Below are positions 13,675 to 25,858 of a stretch of DNA of 64,000 nt, piece by piece. The notes beneath the pieces are model-generated. The model was not told where the DNA came from, did not search any database, and worked only from the letters and a program-made list of their open reading frames with translations. A program made the position numbers and the translations under genes. Each line of letters begins with the position of its first letter. The stretch's first letter is position 1. Where the stretch lies: assembly GCA_000328365.1 (NCBI GenBank), contig KB309354.1, forward strand, positions 62,001-126,000, given 5' to 3'. The DNA is from Capitella teleta. Lineage: Eukaryota; Annelida; Polychaeta; Capitellidae.

Positions 13675-14132
13675 GTTGGGAAATTAAATATTTGTCCCAC
13701 CTATGAAACTAGGTCAACTCTGCGTCGCTCTGCGCACGCGTGAAAGGTTTTCGGCACATCAGCTATTGGTGTGGAAAAACATTGATATATGCGATTCGGT
13801 TCAATTCAAGATAAGAATGCAAACGTAAAGCTCATCAACGATGAAATGTTAAAAGGACGCAGCCTCTGAGGGATAGGGGGTTGACCTGGTCGGAAAGCCC
13901 ACAGTTGAAATGATTTAGTGTCAGCAGTCCTGAAGTCGGTAGGATTAGCATTGGCAGCTAGCTCATTAAATATCCATGGAGCGTCCGACTTGGGAACCTG
14001 TCATGATGTGCCCTAATCAGGGTTACTTGTACAACATGTACTAGGTGCTTTAGCATATTATCGAATTTTCATAGGCAGGTATTACGCCCTAGTTTAGATG
14101 CGTCTCTACCATGCACGAACTTTTTTGATGGC

Positions 14133-14163
<31 letters not shown>

Positions 14164-14312
14164 TTTGACTGAAGCCCCTGTTTATGTCCGTTTCAAAACG
14201 ATTTTACATTTTCTATCATGTTCCAAGCCGAGCGCCATAGGTGCATAGGATTTTCTGTTTTGCACAATTTCCGTTGGTTTTGTTGGCATTGTATAAATTT
14301 GTTCTTTAACGC

Positions 14313-14530
14313 GTGTCTCGGAGTGACACGTGGTACCCATGACTGTTCCCCCACGAGGTTTGGTGGTTTTGTCCTTGTGATTTTGCGCTTTTCTCGCATG
14401 TCGGTCAGTTTTTGTTATTTTTGGCACCTCTTTGCCCTTTGCCATGTGTCTCGGTCTTACCAACACATGGGCACCTGTGCCTGTTCCCCACGAGGTTTGG
14501 TGGTTTTAGCCTTTGACACGACTCGCATGT
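14313..14530. repeat. Two diverged direct copies of an ~88-bp unit
   Basis: Copies at about 14313-14401 and 14445-14530 share TGTCTCGG, a near-identical core of about 26 bp (CTGTTCCCCACGAGGTTTGG and onward) and a terminal CTCGCATGT. Core spacing is about 137 bp. The G/T-rich composition differs from its surroundings. Open frames through it show no domain. Confidence 0.7.
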
Positions 14531-15065
14531 GCATGCGCTCGCCGCTCAGGTACATGTAATGTCATTGGCGCGTGTCTGTGCTTGCCGATACGTCGCTTTG
14601 GTGATGCTTCTTGCATCTCTGCGGAGGATGCGTGCAGTTAATAACTTAATTTCCAAAGGTTATGGAAATCGGTTTGTAGACAATCTGCTGGCTCACTACA
14701 TACCGATGATGATTGTGCTCGTCATTCAATGTGCAATTTATTCTGTACAGCCCAACCTTATATTTTGTGAAAACCGCTATAGGCTCACACTGCTCGCTTC
14801 CTGCAGCGTTTTGTAATGTTTTCCAAGAATTCCAAGACGCCTCGGGCAAGCACCAGGATGTCAAACACACACGCAGACGCTGTCACTGACTGCCTGTTGA
14901 ACGGAAAGAGCCTGCGATTCTCGACCTCGCCCCCTGCTGCTTCTGCCTCTCGTGCGTGTGTATGGAGCAAAGACGTTTCAGAAAGCAGATTCTTGGTACT
15001 ATCAACAACACCCAGCAAGTCACAACATCACCCTGCCCCATGCAACATGTGTTGCTGGGTCCACC

Positions 15066-15125
15066 CATTGTATAACACCCAGTTGGCCGCTCAGACCGAA
15101 CCCGTCGTCTGCTCGTTAGACAATG
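15066..15125. mobile_element. 60-bp miniature inverted-repeat element, copy A
   Basis: Ends are CATTGTATAAC and, inverted, CATTGTCTAAC (11-bp terminal inverted repeats, one mismatch). It is flanked by a perfect 9-bp direct repeat GGGTCCACC at 15057-15065 and 15126-15134, as expected for target-site duplication. The same sequence occurs in inverse orientation at 59921-60028. Its family is not recognised; 9-bp duplications occur in Mutator-like and a few other superfamilies. Confidence 0.75.
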
Positions 15126-15710
15126 GGGTCCACCGAGAGGGCTGAATCTGCCATTATTTGCCACTTGGTCGACGACTCTCAGAGCTCACGTTCCTTCCGG
15201 GCCGCTGCTGAAACTAAGATCTAGAGTGGTACCTTCATTGAAATAGCTCACCTCCTCCCCTCATTCAGAGAAGTTTCGAACGATAACACAGAGGGCCACC
15301 GCCACGTGACTAGTGACAAGCCCCGCCCCCGCCCCACTCAAATTCACCAAATTTCACTTGCAGGCCACGCCATGCACAGAATAGTCTTAAGTTATCAGTG
15401 CCGCCATGGGCCTAGCAACTATGATCAAAACACGCGTTCCCTTATGCTAGCGCCCTTCAAAAGTGGAAGCCTGACGCCAACTGACGCAACATTATAACCC
15501 CCAAATTTATTAATGAATATTCTTGACTTACTAGGGGCAGTGCTTTAATTGAACTCTTTGTATGATATATATAAAATTGAAATTAAAAGTAATATGCTAT
15601 TCACAGGTGAGTATATCAATCATATTTTTGACATCAGTTAGCGAGAAATTTGGATCAATTTGAAACACAGAGTCACGGATATTGCATAATTCTTTAATTG
15701 TAGATATTAA

Positions 15711-15878
<168 letters not shown>

Positions 15879-16464
15879 GGGTTTTATTAATTTTTTGAAA
15901 CGTGACATCAACTGTTGATCTATATTTACAGTGCTCATTAACGGTGCAGTAAGATCTTGGCGAAAGCTTCCAGAACCGTCGAGCAACATTTCACCAGGCA
16001 GCATGAAATCTAGATACACATGCATGGCAACTCAAGTCTCCATAAAACACAACCATTAAAAGAAGTACAGTATAAATTAAACAACTTTGACAAAACAGTC
16101 GAAAGACAAAACTTGAAAGGAGAAAAAACAACATTTGAACTACTTATCAGATTACCTTTTACCATGTGTAATGTTATCGATTTCGCTATTCTGTCCAATA
16201 CAATGGTGAATGCAATATACCATAGTGAATAGATGAAGCAGTTTGTACCACTTCGAAGTTATTGATTTTCACTACTTTGCTAATATCATTATCACCAGTA
16301 AAAATATTTACGCATTTATTTGGATTAAATTTAGCCTGGTACTCCTGAGCAATTCTTTACCGAGTTTCAAGGTGATTAGTTCCATGCCTGAAAGGATTCA
16401 GAAACCGAAATTCCTAAGTAAACATCGTATAATTGTATTACAAAATTTACGCCTTCTCAGTACT

Positions 16465-16968
16465 CAGTGGCGTATCCAGGATTTATTTGAGCGGGGGCTC
16501 CATGTCTCATGTGAAGATGTGCAAGCCGCAAAGCGGCGCAGCCCCCGAGGGGGGTCCGGAGGACCTCCCCCAGAAATTTTTTAGAAAAAACGATGCAAAA
16601 TCTATGCAATCTGGGGCATTTGAGCTTTGGATTGTGTCACGTCAAAGCCATGTCGAAAACACTTTTTTGGCAATTCAATGTTTATTACAGTGCTTCAAAG
16701 TAATTATGATTATGAAGCATGTAAATCCAATCAGATCCTGACATGTGGGCGATCTTCACAGGGATCAGTGTCAAAACAATCAACCATTGAACTCTCCATA
16801 ATCCTTAAGGAATCAATTACCGGTGATTACACTGTGAAAGAGCTCAGGCGCGATCTGGCAAAAGTCTACCTTCTTTTTTTTTTCTTTTTTTTTTTCTTTT
16901 TTTTCTTTTTTCTTTGGCTGAGGGGGGGGGGCTCGAGCCCAATTCGCCCAATGGTAAATACGCCACTG
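16465..16968. mobile_element. hAT-type MITE (504 bp) inserted in the LINE
   Basis: Termini are CAGTGGCGTATCC at the left and, inverted, CAGTGGCGTATTT at the right. A perfect 8-bp duplication TCAGTACT flanks it (16457-16464 and 16969-16976), the hallmark of hAT elements. The interior has no transposase frame; it contains a CCCCC/GGGGG-rich block near 16540 and a polypyrimidine tract near 16870-16915. It interrupts the RT region of the 15.6-17.7 kb LINE and is therefore younger than that insertion. Confidence 0.9.
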
Positions 16969-17703
16969 TCAGTACTTGAAACATTTTACAATACTCAACT
17001 CTATCAAATGCTTGAGAAGCATTGAGAAGGACTAAGTTATATATATAGCTGTCGTTAACTGATATGTTTTCACTCGTTGGAATGAGGACTGAAGTAAAAA
17101 TTTTTATAGCACTAGGGACAAACTTCGTGAATGAGCATTGTATTGAATAAAATAATTAATTGACGTGCGAGAGGCCTTTCTCCATCAATAACATGTTTAG
17201 ATGATAATTCAAATAAAGCATCACCTGTATGCGGTTTAAGTCTCTTCTTAATAGCAGTCAGAACATCGTCAACAGAAATGAGGTGGTTGTCATGGCAATC
17301 ATTCACAACACAGTTGTCAATGATACCTTGGTTAACTTGTCTTCGCAAGTTTGCAGACAACACATTTCATTTACGTCGTATGGAACACTACTGTACAAGT
17401 TGTTGTATTTGTGGCAAAGTACATTACTTATTTCAAAGTCACCTAGACCACCACCAACAACTAAAGCGGGAAAAGTTCTGACTTTTTTCACCTCGTCCCA
17501 GAAATCACGATCAGTATTTGAAGAACACCACTTGCCATCCGAAGCATTCTTTGTTTACTTTGTGAGTGAATCCTTTGGCGAGAAATACGTTTATAATTGG
17601 CTCGGGTTCGGAGCATAATGTCATAGACAACGCCCTGCCTATTGCCACCACTGCTTTTCCACACCCAGTTCCAAAATATAGCCCTCTTCTTGTGTGGCTG
17701 CAC

Positions 17704-20700
17704 TAGCTCAGACCACTCAGCAACCTTCCTTCATGGGAATGACTTAGGAATAAACTCATTAGAGGACTCGATACAAGCATTCACAATGTTGTCATAAAAT
17801 AATTACAATAAACCCATCGTTCATTCAGTGTTTGATTAAAAATCGTTACATTAGGATGTTGCTCTTTGGTGTTGTGAGTTTCAGCTCAGGGGGGAGGGTC
17901 CCGTCATAGGGACTCTCACGTGTTTAGCACCCAGCATCTGACTATGTTAAAGAGCGCATGTTAAAACCAAACAAGCAACAAAATTCAGTCTGATTTTTTT
18001 TCTTTTGCTTTGCTTCTGTGTGTTTGTTTCTTCGCCTCTTACGTGTGTGGAAGCAAAACCTGATTCGTCCATTTCTTATAAGATTCAAGAGAGTCAAGAC
18101 CACTTGACCCATTTTGAGGAAGATCCTTTCATCATTTGGAAAGGAAAGAGTACCTACACTGTTTTGAGCGATCCAATTGCATCTTTGAGAATACGAGGAA
18201 AGTTTTTGTCCGTTTTATTTCAATCACATGTCAGAATAAGGGGCTTATTTTGGATTGTTTATTCTCGTTTATTTTCCTCATTTCAAGACACCACGGCAGA
18301 ATAATGAAAACAATACCATGCTTTTGTTCTGCATGTCATGACTAATGCAACGTTTTTGTTCGGATGTTTTGACTGCGCAGGAGGAAAACAAAGGAAAGCA
18401 GAGATCGTAATCAATGCTGGTCTCAATCCATTCGATTATTGAATAGAACAGCAGAGAAAGATCGATTTCACCATTGTACTTTGATATAAAAGTTTTATTT
18501 TATTGATCCAATGTGTCATACATTCTATGAAAAGTTGATGGTATTTTTGGTATTTAAAACAGTATCTATGTTTATCATGGAAAATCAATTTATGATGCTG
18601 ATTAATCTTAATTTTGTTGTGAAATACACACACAATTTTGATGCAAGGAAAGATTTCAAAATATAACTTAACAAATTCTTATACATGTAGTAGAATGAGG
18701 CTATGTGTAAAATTTTCTGGGCTTTGTACAGAAGAAGTTTAACCAAAGAGGAACGGGCATATGCTCTGATTATTCATATCATAACAATACAGGAGAAAAA
18801 CACATTAATTCGTGAAAACAAGAGCAAGATGGGTTTTGAAGCTCAAACAAATCAATGGGTGTAGACTGCACCACGTGGGCAAGCTGAGGCTTCATTTGTA
18901 GAAATCTTATTTTTTGTAGTTGATTATTAGAACTTAGTAACTAGTATTCAATGTGTATTTTGATATCCTGACATCACATTACATGGATATAAGTGTCATG
19001 CTTTTATCACTCAATGTTTTATCATGTTGTATCAGATAATTTTCTTTTTAGTGTTTGTTTCAATGGCTTCCTGGCTAGAATCCTCAATATTCAGTGAACT
19101 AAAAATTCAATTGCACTTGGAAATGATGCATCAAAGGTGGGCTTCCCAGGAGAAAAAATTGACAATCTGTGCCACTAATTTGGGATTCTCAACAATTCTT
19201 CAATTATAGTTTGAAGTTATTTCAATTTTACGTAAGGAGCTCATTGCAGATGATAACCTTAGTTCGAAAGATATTGAGTAAAATGTCGGAGTACGCGTTT
19301 CTAGGTATTGACCTTGATTGATCTTGGTGTTTGTTTAGCTTTCCGCGGACGTTTTCTGTTCTGTTTCAAAGCCAGTCTCCCAAAGAACTCCGTTCACGTG
19401 ATCGATCGACCGCTTTCACTTCGAGTATCGTTTTGAATTATCTGTCAATGAGGCGCGAATTGCTAAACACGAGCATCAAATGCGATGGATTGACCCATTT
19501 CGCATGCTCATTGATTGGTAGGAACTTCCTAGTGCTTCGTCAGTGCGTTTATCTGCACCATATGCGTGTGGTCTGACGCTTGAGTGGGCGTTGATAGTTT
19601 TGCAACACCTGCAATTAGGATAGAGAGGTACACTCAGAACACCGTGCATCACTTTAAGCTCAATATCCGGTAACAAGCAACTGGTAGTCTACTAAGTATT
19701 CCACACCACTTGAAGCTCCCCCCTCTCAATATCGAATATTGATCGTTCTCGAAGCAAAATCTTGGTAGATATACGTACCCTGTTTGATAAATGAAAAAAA
19801 AAATTTTTTGCTATTCTCACGTTGGTCATATGCATTTATATTCATAATTATTTTAGTGCATCAAAGAAGCAAACAAACGAAGGCGTTGTTATCAGTTCTT
19901 TACATAATTTGAGATATGTTAAAGTTCGGGAACTTTTGCGTGTACAATGATATGTTATGTATCAATGGAATTGTATCGCAAAGTAAGAGAGCCACACAAT
20001 CACCAGATCAATAACCATTGACGTAGATCATGCACCTGAGGAATCCTCACTAATTCGACCTTGGCCAGGTGATCTCTGCAATCATCTCATTTGAAGCATT
20101 GAGCAGCAACACTTCAGGATTAGTACGAATCATTTCTTGTGCGGCGCAAGCAATGTAATATGCAAATAATCATTCAGGATTATAAAGTCAGTCTACTTTG
20201 CAAAAGAGCGGTGCTGTTTTCTGTAGTATCTTATGACCAATCCGAATGGCTATTTAATCACTCTCCATGGCTCAATACCCAAATAAATTGCGTATAAAGT
20301 TAATTTTATATGATGCCGGTAATGGCATGGCAGTGAAAGGAATGTCTGTCCTTTGTTCCCCTATATACTAGGTAGTGTTATCAATCGATTCAGAAGGTCT
20401 TAATTATTACCTTCAATTGTTAGCTTCCTTTTGTCTGTCCTGGTGCCTTTGACGTGTATAGGTGGGTGGGCATTACAATTGCTCATTCATGCAATGGCGA
20501 ATATATATATATATTCATGATGAGTAATTCAGGAAGCCTGAATGGGGGTCAAACGTGAACTCCTTTGTGCACGCTGATGAGACAAGCCGCTCCGCAATAC
20601 TTGGTTTCTTGTCCCATGCAGCTTTGTTTTGAAATATCGAAAATGGTTGCGTTGCAAGAAGTCGTTGTGCCATTTACGCTTGTAAGTGTCCTCTTAAAAA

Positions 20701-21924
20701 GGTCGCTGATCTTGAATTACCGATTGTCGCAGCTTTAGAAATTGGCATTAAGCGGTGTTCTATGGGGTTTCTATTGAAACTGCTCTGTGAGGGGTCAGGA
20801 GAAATTGATCGGTCGCATTTCGGTCGCGACCTTCATATTTTTTGCTTCACCCTTATTGTACCGAATTGTTGCGTCCCGTCCACTCTGCGTCCAGTATGTG
20901 TGCGAATGATCCTGTTACGTAATCAAAAACTGACCGGAAGTGCCAAGTCAAGTAACTCAAGGAGACTCAATTAATAATTATGACGTAAATATTGTGGCAT
21001 CCAAATATTTAAAAATCTGCTCAATTGTTAAAAGTCAACACAAGTGAAAAATGAAATTTCCTACCTTGATTCTTATACGGACATAATTATACACATTTAT
21101 TGTCTTTTTTTTTTTTTTTTTTTTAGCCATATGCCACTTCAAACAGATTATTTAATGAGATTGAAAAATAGTCATCCCACTCCCTAGGGTTTTGAGTGGG
21201 GTCTTATGAAGTCATTAGACCCCACCCTAAACCCAAGGGTACAGAAAAGGTATCAATGCACACACAATTTCATTCAATGTTGAACAAATCATCGAATTTT
21301 CTCAATTACAACTTTAATACTTGTAACACACACTTGATCGAATGGAAATCGTAAAGCATAAGCCTAATACCCACAACGTCATGCAAAGTACACCTGAGAA
21401 TGAGGTAATATTGACTCGACCACATAATTATTGGCACATTAACTGGCACATTAATTGTTTTGTTTTTTATCTGTTCTCATGGTTAAATTGACTGAGAATC
21501 AGTCGATTCCAACGTCTTTTGATAAATTATTAACCCTATAACTCAAGGTTTTTATGGTGGCGAGTGGCTCGTTCTCATTAACTCATGGTTGAATGAGGAA
21601 TCGGCATCCCAATGATGAATCAGCGCCAAAAATAATATTCCCAATAATGCTATTCCACATAAGATGGAATACTATAAGAGGGTTCGCTTTCTACAATACC
21701 CAATAATTAGTTATCAAAATGTTATGATCTGACTGTGATTGATTTTTCCTCTTAATAGAACACGTTTCATTCGTTCATTAATTCTCTTACCTTCCATTGA
21801 AGATATCGGAATTTCTGTCTAAACAAGAAGCTTCAAGATGCTTCTCAAGAGCATGCAACGGCACACAACGTCAACGGCAGTTACGCAATAGCATTTATTA
21901 GTTAATCTCTAAGATATAACACAT
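17704..21924. other. Intergenic stretch with no recognisable gene
   Basis: AT-rich sequence with homopolymer runs. The longest frames (for example 18005-18304) have no domain, conserved splice context or consistent composition. No tRNA, SINE head or terminal inverted repeat was identified. Confidence 0.55.
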
Positions 21925-22112
21925 GCACCGAGTACGTAGCTCAGTCGTTTGACCGCTCGACTGCAATCTCATGGGTTCGTCACCCGATCGGGCCACGGCA
22001 CTGTAATTATAAATATAAAATTGTAATTTGCTATAAGTATAATTATTTGGTGACTGCTGTGCTGCCCTACTGCATAACAATGCCAAGCGCTGTGTGCTAC
22101 TGTTTTTGGGTT
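21925..22112 (+). mobile_element. tRNA-derived SINE, same family as 55568-55906
   Basis: The tRNA-like head reads CACCGAGTACGTAGCTCAGT (box A TAGCTCAGT) and then GGGTTCGTCACCC (box B region). It is followed by GCCACGGCACTGTAATTATA and a TTTGGTGACTGC stretch, then GCGCTGTGTGC. The nested SINE at 55568-55906 has the same blocks in the same order, which defines one family. The copy is truncated at its 3' end near 22112. Confidence 0.75.
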
Positions 22113-22130
22113 TTTTTTTTGGTTTTTTTT

Positions 22131-22483
22131 ATATATATAAGAACCGAGACTTTTAAAGCATCTATTGTTAATCGCATCTGTCATCTATGGAATATTTTAC
22201 CTGCTTTTATTGCAGATTCGCCAACTGTTTCCGTTTTTAAAGATCGTTTGATTGTCTTTTAATTTTCCAAACTTGATTCGTTTTATGATGTTTTTAATTC
22301 TTGCACTATTTCTTCTATTTGTCGTTGCACAGGGTCTTATCATGTTACTTGATCTTCGTTATTTTATTTTGTCTTCTTATTTTATCTTATGTGTTGATTA
22401 TTTATAGGCTGTGCCTTTTTATCAATTACATTTGGTTTTTATGCCATTAATTGAAAAAAAAAAAGAAAAAGAAAAAAAAAAAG
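22131..22483 (+). mobile_element. LINE 3' terminal fragment with A-rich tail
   Basis: The reading frame encodes a typical LINE C-terminus (FKASIVNRICHLWNILPAF, then VSVFKDRLIVF), followed after a stop by a frame containing a cysteine motif NSCTISSICRC like the terminal motif of some LINE ORF2 proteins. An A/G-rich tail lies at about 22454-22483. It is a 5'-truncated insertion of a CR1- or jockey-like element. Confidence 0.7.
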
Positions 22484-23779
22484 ACAGAGCTCTGACTGGC
22501 TGAATCAACCGTTGAGCATTTGTCACCTGTAGGCCTATTATGCAATCAGTGCAATGGCTTCCTTTGTCCGAGGCGGCACTGTAATTGTTAATTCAATGGC
22601 AGTGAACATCTTTTTGGGGGTTAATAATAATTAATACAAGATTTGAAGTTAACATGGGCCATAAAATTAAGTTTATCATTAGTTTTATTGTACGTTGTTA
22701 AGTTCTAAGTAAATTACAACGACATTCAGAGTTTTGTCTACATTTATTAACATTAAATACCAGTTAATCAATGTCAATACAATAATGATTACAAGTACTC
22801 ACAAGGGTACTTGATTGGTGTTATCTTGTAATGCGGACATGCACTCAAGTACTTGCATGTTAAATAGTACTAATTCTTACGACCTCAGAAGGAGTTAGAA
22901 AGAACTTTTGTTTGATTAAACCGGAAAAAAAATATACGATGTTATAAACTTGGCAATTGACGTAAAATATTGAGAAATGTTGTTCTAACTCAGGATCAAA
23001 GGGATTCGAGGACCTTTTATTGCTTTATAACACGGTGTGGCTTAGAATAACAATTAGTTTCACCAGAGATATCAAGTCAGCCTCAGGTGAGATTATCTTT
23101 TGTTTGAATATTTAAATTTCAATTAGTTGTAAAAGTTTATCGCGGCCATTAGGGGTATTGTGCTATATAACCCTTTGATTTAACGGTAATCTACATTGGT
23201 TTATCCATTGAAACCTCGAATATAGATTTCAGATGCTAGCTATCTGAATGAGCACAAATCCGTTCTATATTGTAACACTGGAATATCGCTGCTATTGGTT
23301 GCGTCATAATTAACTGGAGAAATGCAACATAATTCATATAAAGGCTCGAAATATTATTGTCATATTTCAGTTCAAGATATGTGTTGTGAAGCGTCCAGTG
23401 CACAGCCATAGGCCAGTTTTTCCACTTCTGTCACACGAGTTGTCGAATACGATTTTCAGCTCAATGTGAATTTCAAATAATTTTACACCAGAAATCCTTT
23501 GACAACAATAACCAGGCTCCTTGAAAGCTTGGCATCCACGCCAAAACGAACTTCGTAACTGCAACTGTATAAGTTGAAAGCGGCTATAATTAGTTAGTGT
23601 AGAAACGTATTCTGTCTTATAGAAAGTCCATAGAGGTATGCAGATGCATGCACGCGCCGTACTTCATTCAACATGCTTTACTATCTGTGTTGCAACCGGT
23701 GTTGCAACGGCACGTGGCGCCCGGTCAGCGATCGATTCTTCGTTTCACCCCCCCCCCTGAACAATCCAATCAGGGTTTC

Positions 23780-24036
23780 CAGTGTTGTTGTAGTGATCTA
23801 TTATATGCTAGACATTAATCATTTCCCTTTTTATGAGCGTGATCTTCCAAGGACCCCAATCGAAACCCTGTATACATTATTATCCCAGATATAACATTTT
23901 ATAAGATATAGGATTTTAACATTGCATTTTCTAGTATTTAATGATTTTCCTTTTTATCTCTGTTTGTACAGCGCATTTGAATGTTCTTTGATATTGCTGA
24001 AAATGCGTTTTAAATGTAATAAATGAAATGAAATGA
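23780..24036 (+). mobile_element. Probable retroelement 3' end with (GAAAT)n tail
   Basis: The sequence TGTACAGCGCATTTGAATG, then AAAATGCGTTTTAAATG, then AATAAATGAAATGAAATGAAA is the arrangement seen at 3' ends of many LINEs and their dependent SINEs: a hairpin-like GCGC motif followed by a short tandem tail. No coding remains. The left boundary is uncertain. Confidence 0.45.
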
Positions 24037-25858
24037 AAAATATAACACAAATAGCTAGCATTTTGAATGCATGAGCGGCTGGGTGAAATGGATTTGCGCT
24101 ATATCTAGAACACAAAAGGACAATATACAGGGATGCAGAATGCATGTCGTGACCCGAATCCATCCACCCACAATCTGACAAACACCCCATGGTTCATCAT
24201 TGTCTTGGGAACAAAAGAAAAAGAAAAAAAAACACCATCTGCAATATTCCATTTCGAAGCACCCCACTTCCAATAGCATATTCATAATTACGCGTGCTTC
24301 GGGACAGTCTATTGGGTCTCCCTATGGTGAAACAGCGGGCATCGAACGGCAGTAAATGCGATTGAGGATCCGAGTAAACATGGATTGAATTTTGCCAGAG
24401 TAGTCATGCGTTCATTAACCTCTAGTGAGTCAAGGGAGACACAATAGAAAGACAGACTTAAGACGTATGCCTTTTTACTGCCAATTTCTGTGAAATATGT
24501 CTATATTTATGCACCTCAGACAGGTCGTTGTTACGCAGGTGACAGGTGATGTTAAATAATGGGGGCTGAACTTGGAATCACAAAAGCTGTTGAAAGAAAG
24601 AGATTGAAAAGATGAGTGAAAGTACTATGAAGATAAAGAAGTGCAAAGGAGACCATTGACTTGGCACAGACAACTTTCCAGTAATTGACGGGTCGATTTT
24701 GTGTCCAATTTGTGACGCGTTGCCCTGGGTGAAAGCGTTTCTTGGCAGCTTCCCTTTGCCCTGTCATCAAATGTCCTTAAGAATGCTGTTTTTAGCACAA
24801 TCGAATCACGCCAACCCCAAAAGGACCTTAGGGCACCGGGGGCACACCCCTCGGCTGATGGCAATCATCGAATCTTTTTCGATACTATGGCAAAAATTTT
24901 AGGAAAGGTCTGTCTGATAACACGTAAATATAATGTCCTTGTTTTAACTGCTGCTAATTCCACAAAAGGTGGGGTGAGCTTATCTTGATGCAATCACGAT
25001 TGTTCGGTTGAAAAATAATTAGTGTGAGTTTGTCATGACTTGGTGAACCTAAGAGTGGTCCTAAATCCGCCAACGGCCTGGAGAGGGCTCTACTTGGTAT
25101 TAAATGCCCCGCCCATTTATGTCGCCTTGAAGAGCCATTCTCACGGGTCACCGTGACCCTAACAATGGAGCACCTGAATAACTTATATTCACCTTTGGTC
25201 TAGTGCACTATATATGTGTGCTATCAGTCAAATTAAATATTGTTGAATGCACTAAATCATACGCAATGACTTCAATCCATCATTATTCAGGACGAAAATC
25301 AAATCGTTGAATCAATGACGTCAATAATATATGTCTAACTTATTGCACTCAATGGTGAAGGTCGAACAGGTGCTTAGTTTAATCTTATTTAATTGCCATG
25401 TTTCAACCGATGAACGTGCTTGGTTAATTCCAAGCGTACATGTATAATGCATGACATGACAAGGTTCCTCTCTTAAGACACCTGGATGCAAATTGCGAAA
25501 CCCTCAATAAACATCAAAAGAACACGGATAAGATGAATTTACTCACAATGAGAGTTATCAGGGTGGATGAAGTGATACCTTGGTCCCTCCTATTATCCTT
25601 TTATTTCATTAGTACTTTCTGCCTCAGCAAAAAGGTGCACGAATAGGAGTTTTCTCTCGAAATCATAACTTTCTCTGAACGTTATGAGATGAACGTTATG
25701 AACGTAAATGCTATTGAACAATGTGACTATCCTGAATGTGTCCATAGCGGTACTTAGTGTTCTATTGGAACTGAAAATAATCACAACGAGTGGGTTCTAG
25801 CGTGTGACATTTACAAATTACATTTTTCACTCAAACAGGAGCCACGCAAACAAACACT
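24037..25858. other. Intergenic stretch upstream of the SLC5 gene
   Basis: No coding, RNA or clear repeat signal. The last few hundred bases must hold the promoter and 5'UTR of the SLC5 gene, but no TATA box or other defined motif was convincing. Confidence 0.5.

Noticed and set aside
14182-15164. Several overlapping frames on both strands in the G/T-rich region
   Set aside because: They are mutually overlapping, run through the 88-bp repeats, the hairpin near 15008-15060 and the tiny MITE, and have no domain.
18005-18304. 99-codon plus-strand frame with a signal-like start
   Set aside because: No splice context, no domain and biased low-complexity composition; probably chance.
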